A stretch of 22,259 nt of DNA, taken from Perkinsus marinus ATCC 50983 (lineage: Eukaryota > Perkinsozoa > Perkinsida > Perkinsidae). Position 1 is the stretch's first letter, and the number at the start of each line of letters is the position of its first letter. The position numbers and the translations under genes were made by a program. Below the pieces are notes generated by a model, which was given only the letters and a program-made list of their open reading frames with translations, ran no database searches and had not been told where the DNA came from. The DNA is taken from positions 7,608 to 29,866 of the forward strand of contig NW_003213355.1 of NCBI RefSeq assembly GCF_000006405.1, given 5' to 3'. Positions 1 to 9,698 of this stretch are shown in pieces.

Positions 1-886
1 TAGACTAGAAACTGATCCAGCATTGGATCTCTAGCTCAACACTACATGCATCCTGCAAACGCGCCCGAGGAAGCTACATCTGGGAAATTGCTTGCTCACT
101 ACGATGAACCGCGAGTTCACCAGTGAGATCGAGATCTCACGAGCTCTAAACAAATCGGAGAAGCTTCTGCATATCGTTAGAGTGGGTTTTTGAACTGCGA
201 AGTTTGCAGTGCAAACATGACGTCCCGAGGCATCTATTGCAGGCGGTGATTGGTACTGGCCATATCATCCAAATAAGCAGACGATACACGAGTGCATCAA
301 TGATTTGCGAACGACTACCTACTAAGAGATCGTGACATGTGACGTTGAACGTGTTTCGGCTATTGGTATTTCTATTGCTCGCTGAGATACGCTTTGAACC
401 CATGGAACAGCGGCATGCTACCAGGCTGGTAGTACCAGCCACACTACCTTGACTCGGTCTTTCTATCTCGAGGTAGATGCCTGTACGGACTAAACACGTC
501 GAGTAGATGGGCTACGCCCTAGAAGTAAAGCGAAGTCAAGCGGCCTATCACGTGCCGTCTCAACTTCCTGCTAGTATACAAATGCGCCTTCCACAATGAT
601 GCTGTCAGCGAAATGATTGTGCATACATTCTTCCAGACCCGTCACCGACTACCATTCTGCCACTTAGGCTCCATCACATCACCAGATCATGGCTACCACT
701 GCTGCAGCCCCTCGATAAACAACGCTCTCTAACGATGCTGCTTATAATAATCAGCTTATTCGACGAAGAGGACGAGTGCATACAAGCAATGAAAGAGCTT
801 CTCAAGGCGTACCGAATATGACCACGCGATAGTTGGGGGATCAACGCGGTACGAAAGCTCGCCACTGAAACGGTCATGCAGAAACA
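1..886. other. Unresolved low-coordinate end, no gene model
   Basis: I cannot build a gene here. The minus strand has short open stretches at 674-877 and 146-442, but neither shows a family I recognise. The first may hold the 3' exons of the FASTK/RAP-like gene, which is still open near 887 and for which I found no convincing stop. A TTTCAG at about 860 on the minus strand could be an acceptor. A C-terminal RAP domain, expected in many members of that family, is not visible. Confidence 0.3.
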
Positions 887-2737
887 TTATCCAGGATGTC
901 GGGATGATCGACCAGGACGGGGCTGCGCTGAGTTAACGGCTGCCCCCGAGGGCTCAGCCGACAACAATAGTTCGATCTCACCACCAGATATGTGGAACTT
1001 CTCACATACAGTTGTAAAGCACTGTGGTTTAGATGGAATAACAGCCGACTCCCATTGGATCGACACCATGGTGACCTGCACCATACCAACATCTTCCCGC
1101 GCAAGGTTAAACAGCTCGCACTACCTGCGGCATGAGCTTGCATACAGCACTGCAGAGCGCCAAGGCACTCCGGCGAGTCATGACATCCAAACAATGGTCG
1201 AATAATCTAGTGATATGAGACTCATCGAAGGCGTCCTGTCGAGCCACGAGAGCATCTTCTATAGTGCTCTTCAATAAGGGAGCTACCGCAAGGATATCAT
1301 CTGTGGATGCTATAGTTTCGATACAGCTGACCTAAACCCACTCTTAGCATGGCTACTTCTTTATGCCCCTACCAGTGCTCCAGGGGACATCGAGTTCCAC
1401 TTCCGCACGAACGCTCTCCGCCATACTTTCCAATTGAATGCATCGGGCACCTTTGTATGGGCTGCCCAGTAACCAAATAATGCGACTTGAGGCGGCGACA
1501 GCCTCCCGATATGATCCGATGCTGCCGCCACCGGCATGAGCATCTTTGTGACACTATCATCAGGTCGAATAGTACACGCTTCTATGGTCCCTGAAAAGCG
1601 ACAATTCCTTGCATTCAATCACGTTACCCCCACGAGCTATATCGCCCAAGTGCAGAACCCCGTCCTCATGCGCTTCCACAATCGCATTGACACACGTATG
1701 GCTCAGCTTCCGCGAGTGGAAGTTCATTCTGGCCAAAGCAAGGAGGATTCCTGAGATCCGACCACGATTCATAGCTCTCCCCGCAAAGCTAGTTATAGAC
1801 CTACTGGCTGCCTGTGCAGCTGTAATACTCTGGCATTCCATTGGCTCCTTCTGTTGAGGTAAACTCTTGGTGAGCACTACTACGATGCAATCTACCAAGC
1901 TCTTTGATCGATAAGATAGGAAAGCGAACGTATCCAATACTTCACATAACTGATCAACAGGACGGAGCATGTCATCGAGGAATGGATCCACACATAACTG
2001 GGCAATACATCTCCTGGGGACATCTGGAAGGCATTGTTCTTCACATATCTCACAACTTCATCAAGCACTTCCTCATCTAGCACCTGTTACCCACTGATGA
2101 CTGTAGGCATACGCAAGTGATAGACCTCACATTCAACTTCCTATATGCACGGCATAATCTCATGACGCTGGCCGCATCCACGAAGGATCTCTTGGCGGCC
2201 CAGACAGATAATATGCCCGTGAACAGACTCTCTTGATACAGCCTGAATATGGTGAACCCGTATAAGCTAGCGATACTAAGGCAGCAGCAGCAACTACTCC
2301 ACGCTCGCAGATATTTCAGCAAGGATAGACACTTGTGCAGGAGAGAAAAGCTGCAGTTTCTTCGATGCGGAATCAATGAGACTGCTCATGACCGTCCGCA
2401 GGCCGGTGTCTTTCAATACCTGCCGAGATCAGTCACATTACCCTTACAGAGCATATCCGTACCGAGTCACTGGTAGCAATACCGCTCATCAAGTGACAGT
2501 AGTCCTGAGGGTTGAGAATACTAGACAAGTGCTGCACCCTAAGAGCCAGTAAGTACCTGTTAATGAGACCGTGATACTACTCAAGAGTGCTGCATCGAGT
2601 CACCAGAAAGCTCGATCTGTGTGCTTATTCTGTATTGCCTTAGACACAACACTTGATAGTTGGGGAACAGTAAGCTTAGGCAAATCTTCAATCTTCCGCA
2701 GCCGGAAGAGGGAGGTCGACTTGGAAGCAGGCAACAT
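887..2737 (-). CDS. FASTK/RAP-like helical-repeat protein, probable organellar RNA-binding factor (3' end unresolved)
   Basis: Nine exons read in one frame: 2604-2737, 2463-2556, 2298-2419, 2131-2242, 2009-2083, 1628-1949, 1373-1590, 1125-1331 and one from 1075 downward. The introns are 37-59 nt with GT-AG ends. The start ATG (2735-2737) opens a basic, Ser-rich N-terminus (MLPASKSTSLFRLRKIEDLP) that could be a mitochondrial presequence. The product is a run of repeated helical units with the FASTK/RAP/OPR-like pattern, for example LFSPAQVSILAEISA, ISGILLALARMNFHSRKLS and LSPPQVALFGYWAAH. Proteins of this type bind organellar transcripts and are abundant in alveolates. No terminal RAP domain was seen, and the last exon and stop are unresolved. 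The family call rests on repeat texture, so a pentatricopeptide- or OPR-type protein is also possible. The gene lies 235 bp downstream of SUN copy B. Confidence 0.5.
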
Positions 2738-2739
2738 AA

Positions 2740-2741
2740 CT
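2740..2741 (-). promoter_or_regulatory. Candidate trans-splice acceptor, FASTK/RAP-like gene
   Basis: The sequence TTACATTTAG ends 2 nt before the start ATG and has no donor partner that would extend the reading frame upstream. It is a candidate spliced-leader acceptor. Confidence 0.3.
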
Positions 2742-2972
2742 AAATGTAATCTACGTGAGGGAATGAACAACCATCATCAGACATTCAACCCAAATTCATC
2801 CTACTTGGGAGAAAGAGCTACAAATATATCGTAACGACTTAAGTCTCGATATCCGAGGGGATAAACTATTCGAAATTGTATAGAAATGATACCAGAACGG
2901 CAGCAAGTGTATACGTTATCAAGTACAGTAGGTGAGTGAGAGTAATGTCTCCAGAAGGAGGCCACTCAAGCC

Positions 2973-4727
2973 TCATGCACTGGCAAAGCCATCTGACGGG
3001 ATAGGAGATGGGATAATAATGCGTTTCCTATTCCTCCTTCGATGCTTCCTTGGTTTACCGTTTGGTGAGACATTGCCTGCCTTATATGCCACAACCGGGC
3101 CACCTGCGAATACTCTATACGCTAGGTACATTTGGGATAGACTGAGCAAAACCACCATGTACAGGAGCAACTTGATGATGGTGTCGGAGCCCAGTGATGT
3201 GAATAAGTCTGGCAATAGCCCATCATCACTGAATTCGGAATGTCCATGACCAGTACGACGTTTCATCTCCGAGATATCCTGCTCATGGTATTTAAGGTCG
3301 GCGAGGAGAGTGTTGACATTGGTGGCTAGATTGTGGTAATTAGCTTCCAACTCAGTCATCTCCTCGATAAACCTCAGCAGTGGAGGGCCCTCAGCCACAT
3401 TCTCAACAGTGTCATTGTGGTCTCGCCCACCTCCGTCATTGTACGATGAGTTCCCAACTTTCCACGGCTTGGAAGTGCTCCCACTCTGCTCCACATTAGA
3501 CGCTTTTGCACCAGGAAACCTAAAGTTATCATATTGTGAGGATATACTTGTGCCATTTGGGTTTAAAGCCGAGCAGTCAGTCAACGACTTCAGGCTTTGT
3601 TCAGTAGCAAGTTCCATCTTCTCCGCACTGATGAACGCTGCTGGATGCTTCTGAACCTCGTAACGTTTCTGCAGCTTACCAATACTCTGTATCATAGTAC
3701 TACCAAATATTTGAACACGGGTCAAAGTACACATCGCATAACCTTCCATAGTGTGACTTGTCAGTACTCTAATTTTAATGTATTTAACATAGCATTTAGC
3801 ACACCTGCTAGTATGTGAGAGATCAAACCATTGTTGAGTCTCTGTAGGATCAGTTTCGATCTCCCCAAGAACACGCCAGGTATCAGTTGGATACTTGCGG
3901 GACCCTAAGATTTGCAGATGACGGAAAGTCGATGAGAAATACTCCTTAGTGTCGAGGGCAATCTTCTCAACATATGTGTCATCATCCAAAGCGAATGTTA
4001 TCCACTTCTTACGGAGATCACACTGACACATCATATACTTACCATCATCACCATTTAATACATCACTAGGATGAGATAATCCATCAGCTGCACCGAGAAG
4101 CTTCGCTCCGCCATTTACCGAAGCATGATCGACTAACGTCCGAGTCTGAGAATTTGTGTAGGGCGCCCCTCGGATGAACAGCCTGTCTTTCCGTTGCATA
4201 TAATCACATAATCCACTCGAGCAGGGCACAGGCTCGGCACCGGCACTTGGGCTAATCGGGGACCGATTCAGAGGAGGTGGAGGACTCACTCTTGTAAATA
4301 CACGCGCCCTCTCCAACATCGAAGGAGTTATGACATCATCATTCGGGCCGACTGTACAAACCGATAATAGAGCCCAAGGCTTACATATGGTGTCCGTTAC
4401 CGGGGTCCGCCAATACCGTCGCCAGAGCTCCTCATCCTCCGGGTAAGACCAATCCTTTAGAGGTAGACCACGACATGGGCAGACCAGGGAAGAGATGGAC
4501 GAATTAAATGGGGCCTCTGTCGGGAGTGGAACATCGGCTGATACATTATAGGTCCCGCTGGATGCGGACGACGGGCGAACATCCACCAGATCTTCCGAGA
4601 CCTGAATTTCTGGCGGACCAACTCGCATATCCGCATTCGATGCGGCACTGCTGTTGCCATATGATACGTCGGCTTCTCCTCGGCAGAAGGGTAGGAAGAG
4701 CAAAACAATCCAAGTATGTTTGAGCAT
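2973..4727 (-). CDS. SUN-domain membrane protein, Slp1/OPT (mid-SUN) type, copy B
   Basis: This is a single uninterrupted exon of 584 residues. I start at the ATG at 4725-4727 because it opens directly on a hydrophobic signal peptide (MLKHTWIVLLFLPFCRG); the frame is open a little further upstream but has no ATG. Residues about 197-345 form a SUN domain of the Slp1/Osteopotentia class, with signatures such as VDHASVNGGAKLL, FRHLQILGSRKYP and VKYIKIRVLTSH. A Cys-rich region (LVCPCRG) precedes it. Next come a coiled coil (PPLLRFIEEMTELEANYHNL), one membrane helix at about 517-539 and a short, strongly basic cytosolic tail. In yeast, Slp1 acts with Emp65 in the ER lumen on folding and stability of membrane and luminal proteins, and plant mid-SUN proteins sit in the ER and nuclear envelope. 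Its central ~740 bp is almost identical to copy A; its ends are not. Stop is TGA. Confidence 0.85.
   Translation of the reverse strand: MLKHTWIVLLFLPFCRGEADVSYGNSSAASNADMRVGPPEIQVSEDLVDVRPSSASSGTYNVSADVPLPTEAPFNSSISSLVCPCRGLPLKDWSYPEDEELWRRYWRTPVTDTICKPWALLSVCTVGPNDDVITPSMLERARVFTRVSPPPPLNRSPISPSAGAEPVPCSSGLCDYMQRKDRLFIRGAPYTNSQTRTLVDHASVNGGAKLLGAADGLSHPSDVLNGDDGKYMMCQCDLRKKWITFALDDDTYVEKIALDTKEYFSSTFRHLQILGSRKYPTDTWRVLGEIETDPTETQQWFDLSHTSRCAKCYVKYIKIRVLTSHTMEGYAMCTLTRVQIFGSTMIQSIGKLQKRYEVQKHPAAFISAEKMELATEQSLKSLTDCSALNPNGTSISSQYDNFRFPGAKASNVEQSGSTSKPWKVGNSSYNDGGGRDHNDTVENVAEGPPLLRFIEEMTELEANYHNLATNVNTLLADLKYHEQDISEMKRRTGHGHSEFSDDGLLPDLFTSLGSDTIIKLLLYMVVLLSLSQMYLAYRVFAGGPVVAYKAGNVSPNGKPRKHRRRNRKRIIIPSPIPSDGFASA
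3738..4480 (-). repeat. Near-identical SUN core, copy B
   Basis: This stretch matches 8468-9210 at a constant offset of 4730 bp with no indels. I count about 11 mismatches, including one fully identical run of roughly 380 bp (about 3777-4158). Identity falls off abruptly at both edges, inside coding sequence. It covers the Cys-rich N-terminal part and the whole SUN domain. Confidence 0.9.
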
Positions 4728-4752
4728 TGATATTTGTGGGTGAGTCAAACAA

Positions 4753-4769
4753 CTGACAATGATCTTCCT
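4753..4769 (-). promoter_or_regulatory. Candidate trans-splice acceptors upstream of SUN copy B
   Basis: Two acceptor-like sites, TTCTCTCAG (AG at 4768-4769) and TTGTCAG (AG at 4753-4754), lie 25-40 nt upstream of the ATG at 4727. Both sit in the 95-nt gap after the COG3-B stop. I found no donor in the last COG3-B exon whose phase would join in frame, so cis-fusion to SUN-B is not supported and a spliced-leader acceptor is the simplest reading. Confidence 0.35.
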
Positions 4770-4822
4770 GAGAGAATCAGAAATGCCCTCTCGTAGCGGA
4801 AAGACGACAAGTCACCAGAACC

Positions 4823-7536
4823 TCATGAAACCGGTACACTCGAGTCCACATGTTCATGGGCGTCACTGCTGGTATTCCGAAGGAGGCATGGAATGAGGTG
4901 TTCAAGCTCAGTGTCCATCAAGGTCGTGAGCAAACCAGTCATCCACCTACTCATACGCTCAAGAGACACAATAACAGACCTCCGTTTGTCAGATGGTGTG
5001 GGAAGATCGTCCTCAGAGATCGTCTCACTAGTCTTCTGAAACAGTACCAGCGAGAATTATCGCATGACAACTGATATTTAAACCCTCACACGATAATCTT
5101 CCGAGTGAGTCATGCCGCTGTTAATCGTTCTCTTCACTATTGAGCGGCACAAAGACGTCGATGTGACTGCCTCGGATGTTGGTCTCGATCCAGGCGACCC
5201 ATCACGTTCTGGAAGGATATCCGATGACTGAACCACATAGACTTACCAGGTAGTCCGATTTCTAAGAAGACCCGTATAGCGACTACGGCCTCAGCGAAAT
5301 ACTCACGTGCCTGTGATAGGAGGGCACCACAGGCAATGAGTACACCGAGTCGGTGTAGCGACATCCACTAACAAAGTCAGCTACCTTCAGCTCCTCTACT
5401 GAGAGGGAAAGACTTCGATCAGGTACGGGTACGTCGCCCAGGAGCAATGTCAGGGCCTCCTCTGAGTGAATCCATATGTGTAACAAATCAGCACAGTCCT
5501 CAATATCCCTACCTTCGCTGTGGCAATCGCTTGTTATGCCCTCAGCATCTTGCAGGTAGGAGATGACCATATCAGAAACGCTAACAATAAGCGCCTCTGA
5601 TGCCGCCAATAAAGGTTCACTGACTATACTCTCAGGCCGTCTCTGCTGCCGAGCAAACGTGACTACAGGAAGATACGAGAATGCGAGGAGTTGTTGCGCA
5701 TGCTACTGAGTGGACCACCTCTGCCCGATTTGACGAGCCTCAGGTAACTAGCGGGAGATAAAGAGTTGTGCGAAATATCTACGTCACTAGCGCTCCGCTT
5801 CATTATAGGTCCTCCTCCATCTCTGAATATCGGAGCACCTACTACTTCCGTGCTGTCACTTTCGAGATTCCCTACACGCCATGCCTGATCAGTCAATGGA
5901 GGAAAGTTGGTCATGACACATAGACGATGAGCAGATTCGTACACATTCTTTGAGGAGTAATAATTGGCGTATGAGAAACAATTCCCCATACACGTGTTTC
6001 ATGGCCATGCATATCTCTTTCGGAGGAGCAGCATCGATGGGAGGCTTGAGCATCAAAGCTGCGGCATCAGTGACAGATCGAACACATGCTTCACATGCTC
6101 CTTTAGTCAGATAATGGCATACAGTCGCCTCTATAAGTGGCGGTATGGTAACTATAAACGCCGCAGTACGACATACAGTAGGGTACCTAAAGATAGCGTG
6201 GTCCTGACTGTCCTACGTAGGGGGTATAGCTCTTACCATCCATTTAGGCTCGTACGCATCAATGTTCCAATGGCTCGCTTTTCCTCGTTTGTTACCTACG
6301 AAAAGAGTCATAATAACTGACAAAATCCCAAGACATAATTACGGCAGGAGTATCGAAGAGGCGTGCAGGATATTCGAGATCCTCGGATGATGGAACGTAA
6401 TCCAAAATATTATCACTGATGTAGTGTTGGATGGCGGAGTCGAGCGTCGCCCGTGAGATATCGAGTAGCCTATTGTAGCAGCACTCTACTGGCTGAAATG
6501 GTAGCCTCATGCCCACTCAATTAGGGCTGCATGCACAGGTCTCATTAATGGCTCTAACAGCAGCCCCTCGGAGTGCAGATCAGGTCCACCGTGATATTCG
6601 CCGAGGAGGAGTATGTCATTGTTATCAGATACCCCACCCGAACCTTGTATCTATAGCAGCCTGGTCCATCAGAATAGACTTACGATCACTCACTGCTTTA
6701 AAGAGCATCACGCATAACCTGCTCAGTGAAAATATATTCTTACACCCGGCAACATGATCCCGTAAAGAGCTGAAACAGAGATACAACACCCTTGGGGGCT
6801 CGGCTGGGCATTCGAACGGTTATAGGCAGTAGATCATGGACGCTCACTTGATGATAACGTGGCCATAGCACTCTTGCATCATATCGAGGAAATGCTCGTC
6901 TTTGTCCTTGAAGAAAACACATGTCCTCGGCCCAGTGTCCACAGCTGCCATGAAAGAGTGTCAGTCAGCGTATGAATAGGGACATCCGCACTACACTCAC
7001 TGAACAGGCTCCCATAGGTAGTACACTCCCGATGAGCCAGTATGATGATACTGTCGCAAATCTGACGATTCTATGGGGTGTTGATGATGCAGTAACAGCA
7101 GTCACCCGTGATACAAGAAGGTCCAATTCGTCGTATTGATGGTGTATAAATGAAGGTAGAATACTATCAATCATAGACTGTATAAGATGGTATACAGCCC
7201 TCCGCCGCGTAAAACAGTAGTAACGTTTCACCTAGAGTGAACACCTACCACATGCGGTTCACAGCTCCGCCAGTTCACCAGAGAGATGGCCTGCTTTCGT
7301 TCCTGTGACCTGTCAGGTCCTTTTCCCTCATGAAGCCATAGTTCTGCGACCTACCACAACCATTAAGTCTATGAGTCCGTGATACTGTCCTGAGCTGCTT
7401 CGCAAACTTATCTTGATCATACCTCGCTTGAACTTATGAGGTTCCTTAGTTTTGCCTCTGCAATAACCACCTCTCGAAAGCCTTCGTAAGCCTCCAACTG
7501 GAAATCATTTCGAGACGAATGCTGCTGTTCAGCCAC
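4823..7536 (-). CDS. Diverged COG3 copy B lacking the N-terminal third; probably the 3' part of a SUN::COG3 fusion gene
   Basis: COG3 (Sec34) is a subunit of the conserved oligomeric Golgi tethering complex. Exons 7423-7536, 7279-7350, 7106-7231, 7001-7061, 6848-6944, 6684-6769, 6537-6643 and one starting at 6492 join in frame, as do 5373-5702, 5247-5310, 5090-5208 and 4823-5035 (TGA stop). The stretch from about 6290 to 5703 is unresolved; an open segment at 5750-5989 probably belongs to it. Landmarks align with copy A: RICDSIIILAHRECTTYG, DEHFLDMMQECYG, and LLDISRATLDSAIQHYI followed by YVPSSEDLEYPARLF. The intron inside the CYG...LR segment has the same place and phase (2) in both copies. 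Frames are intact, so this is not an obvious pseudogene. The N-terminal coiled coil of COG3 is missing, and there is no ATG of its own before the first exon. Divergence from copy A is high, so function in the COG complex is uncertain. Confidence 0.75.
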
Positions 7537-9466
7537 CTGGAGCAGTATCAGCACAGACGGAGCATGAACGAAGATAAACAGTCCTAGTCGGTACCCTCGA
7601 GGCCTCATCTTCGATGATGGCTTCGTTCAACTTGGATGACGAAGCTGTTTCCAATATCTCAATGAAGTCGCTGCTCAACGACTTCCATCGCCGCTTTCCT
7701 GGGTCGGATACTTCCTCCCTCATTCCAATGGGGGTCCAACGACTCGGACTGCTGTTGTGACGAGATGCACTCACGTTAATACGATACATCGAGTAGAGTG
7801 TTGATATCACAGCTACAGCTAGTATGACATCGCGGAGAAATGATCCGTTATCATTTATCCAACGGGAGGCCCATGAGACATATAGGGGGCTAGCGTGAGG
7901 GTGAGGGGCGGCAGTCTTGTAGGGGTGTGCTCCTACGTCCAGCACTCCCTGGGTATTATGCAGAGAGGCCTTATCCCTTTCACGTATCTTGCCGATCAAC
8001 TCCTCGACCTTAGCTGATAGTTGATGATAATTCGTTTCCAACGCCGACATCTCTTCCACAAACCTAAGTAGCGGCGGACCCTCGGAAATGGCAGCCTCTA
8101 TCCCTGCCTCGAGGGGCGGAGGTGATGGAGCATCTCGATTGTTAAAGCTTTGACTTTCGTCATCCTCCCCTTGCGAAGGCTTGCCCACTTCTACAGTAGG
8201 CGACTTCAACAGCTCATCATGCGAGTCCCGCTTCTCAGGGCATGTCTCCACAGCGGAAAGGGTCTGCTCTTCCGTAGGGTTTGCATCCACGGGCCGCGAG
8301 GTAGACATCGAAAGTGACTCGAGCATGGCGGATGTAGACTTAATGAGTGCCGAGGCATCGATCGACGCCGCTGCGTGTTTGGGTGCTTCGTATTTCCTTT
8401 GCAGCCTGTGGAGATTCTGAAGCAGTGTACCACCAAAGAGCTGTAAACGAGTGAGAGTGCATATCCCATAACCTTCCATAGTGTGACTTGTCAGTACTCT
8501 TATTTTGATGTATTTAACATAGCATTTAGCACACCTGCTAGTATGTGAGAGATCAAACCATTGTTGAGTCTCTGTAGGATCAGTTTCGATCTCCCCAAGA
8601 ACACGCCAGGTATCAGTTGGATACTTGCGGGACCCTAAGATTTGCAGATGACGGAAAGTCGATGAGAAATACTCCTTAGTGTCGAGGGCAATCTTCTCAA
8701 CATATGTGTCATCATCCAAAGCGAATGTTATCCACTTCTTACGGAGATCACACTGACACATCATATACTTACCATCATCACCATTTAATACATCACTAGG
8801 ATGAGATAATCCATCAGCTGCACCGAGAAGCTTCGCTCCGCCATTTACCGAAGCATGATCGACTAACGTCCGAGTCTGAGAATTTGTATAGGGTGTCCCT
8901 CGTATGAACAGCCTGTCTTTCCGTTGCATATAATCACATAATCCACTCGAGCAGGGCACAGTCTCAGCGCCGGCACTTGGGCTAATCGGGGACCGATTCA
9001 GAGGAGGTGGAGGACTCACTCTTGTAAATACCCGCGCCCTCTCCAACATCGAAGGAGTTATGACATCATCATTCGGGCCGACTGTACAAACCGATAACAG
9101 AGCCCAAGGCTTACATATGGTGTCCGTTACCGGGGTCCGCCAATACCGTCGCCAGAGCTCCTCATCCTCCGGGTAAGACCAATCCTTTAGAGGTAGACCA
9201 CGACATGGGCAGACCAGAGACGAGATGGACCAATTAAGTGGGGTCTCTGTAGGGATTGAAACCTCCGCTGATCCAGTATCACTCCCGTTTGATAGGGCAG
9301 GCGATGAAGACAATGCGGGATCAGCCAACCAAGGTACGGGCCAATCGGTTTTCATGTGAGGGCGATCAATCTGTGTAGTCTCATTGACAATCGACGACAA
9401 GTTATCCTGGTCGTATGACGAAGCTGATTGGCATAGTATGAGAGAGGTAACCAGTAAGGGGAACAT
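7529..9466 (-). CDS. SUN-domain membrane protein, Slp1/OPT type, copy A; probable N-terminal part of a SUN::COG3 fusion
   Basis: Unspliced, this frame runs 645 residues to a TGA at 7529-7531. The start ATG (9464-9466) opens a signal peptide (MFPLLVTSLILCQSAS). The Cys-rich segment starts near residue 85 and the SUN domain covers about 198-346. A coiled coil lies at about 463-500 (LLRFVEEMSALETNYHQLSA) and a membrane helix at about 543-562, followed by a cytosolic tail. Predicted topology is a luminal SUN domain with the C-terminus in the cytosol. The tail after residue 595 (SLSSDFIEILE) already resembles the COG3 stretch found in copy A before its helical region. After Arg624 a good GT donor (7594) splits the frame, and splicing joins it to COG3-B in phase 0. 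The final 22 residues of the unspliced frame are then intron translation. Residues about 85-335 are nearly identical to SUN copy B. Confidence 0.85.
   Translation of the reverse strand: MFPLLVTSLILCQSASSYDQDNLSSIVNETTQIDRPHMKTDWPVPWLADPALSSSPALSNGSDTGSAEVSIPTETPLNWSISSLVCPCRGLPLKDWSYPEDEELWRRYWRTPVTDTICKPWALLSVCTVGPNDDVITPSMLERARVFTRVSPPPPLNRSPISPSAGAETVPCSSGLCDYMQRKDRLFIRGTPYTNSQTRTLVDHASVNGGAKLLGAADGLSHPSDVLNGDDGKYMMCQCDLRKKWITFALDDDTYVEKIALDTKEYFSSTFRHLQILGSRKYPTDTWRVLGEIETDPTETQQWFDLSHTSRCAKCYVKYIKIRVLTSHTMEGYGICTLTRLQLFGGTLLQNLHRLQRKYEAPKHAAASIDASALIKSTSAMLESLSMSTSRPVDANPTEEQTLSAVETCPEKRDSHDELLKSPTVEVGKPSQGEDDESQSFNNRDAPSPPPLEAGIEAAISEGPPLLRFVEEMSALETNYHQLSAKVEELIGKIRERDKASLHNTQGVLDVGAHPYKTAAPHPHASPLYVSWASRWINDNGSFLRDVILAVAVISTLYSMYRINVSASRHNSSPSRWTPIGMREEVSDPGKRRWKSLSSDFIEILETASSSKLNEAIIEDEASRVPTRTVYLRSCSVCADTAPGG
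7537..7594 (-). other. 58-nt intron joining SUN copy A to COG3 copy B in frame
   Basis: The donor AGG|GTACCG and acceptor CTGCTCCAG|GTGGCT flank 58 nt, within the size range of the other introns here. Both sides are phase 0: the SUN-A frame ends EDEASR and the COG3-B frame begins VAEQQH. Retention gives a TGA at 7529-7531, just past the acceptor. The next exon ends at another GT donor (GAG|GTATG at 7422). Confidence 0.6.
8468..9210 (-). repeat. Near-identical SUN core, copy A
   Basis: This is the partner of 3738-4480 at an offset of 4730 bp. At its low-coordinate edge identity stops at the residues after MEGY (GICTLTRLQLF here, AMCTLTRVQIF in copy B). The other edge is just before LVCPCRG. 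Confidence 0.9.
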
Positions 9467-9468
9467 AC

Positions 9469-9474
9469 CTAGCT
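9469..9474 (-). promoter_or_regulatory. Candidate trans-splice acceptor, SUN copy A
   Basis: CACAATTTCAGCTAG ends 2 nt before the start ATG (AG at 9469-9470, with a second AG at 9473-9474). No donor-linked upstream exon was found. The 230-bp gap up to COG3-A shows nothing else. Confidence 0.35.
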
Positions 9475-9698
9475 GAAATTGTGACTACACATGCTCCTAA
9501 AGTACCGAAGTCTCAAATCAGCGAGCCAGTACTTCTTCCACTCACTCAACAGGGCTAGTGTCAGTAGCATTCGGCAATGGAACAACAAACAATGGTAATG
9601 CTTTGCGACCTACGGCTCACTTCCTCAATACAACTGATTCAACTTCCTGACAAAGAAGATGATGAATAGCCTATGCCAATACAAAGAAGGACCCTCTT

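Noticed and set aside
876-1205. Plus-strand open frame of 109 codons
   Set aside because: It lies opposite exons of the FASTK/RAP-like gene, has no motif, and its composition fits a shadow frame.
2932-3249. Plus-strand frames over the SUN genes (2932-3249, 8181-8420 and others)
   Set aside because: They are antisense shadows of long, clearly coding minus-strand frames.
4727-5035. Second fusion, COG3-B spliced into SUN-B
   Set aside because: The SUN-B frame is open upstream of its AT-rich start and a CTCTCAG acceptor exists, but it needs a phase-2 donor and none occurs before the COG3-B stop. SUN-B also has its own ATG and signal peptide.
4823-7536. COG3-B as a decayed pseudogene
   Set aside because: Apparent stops and frame shifts disappear when 38-78 nt GT-AG introns are removed. 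Exon lengths and phases are consistent over most of the region.
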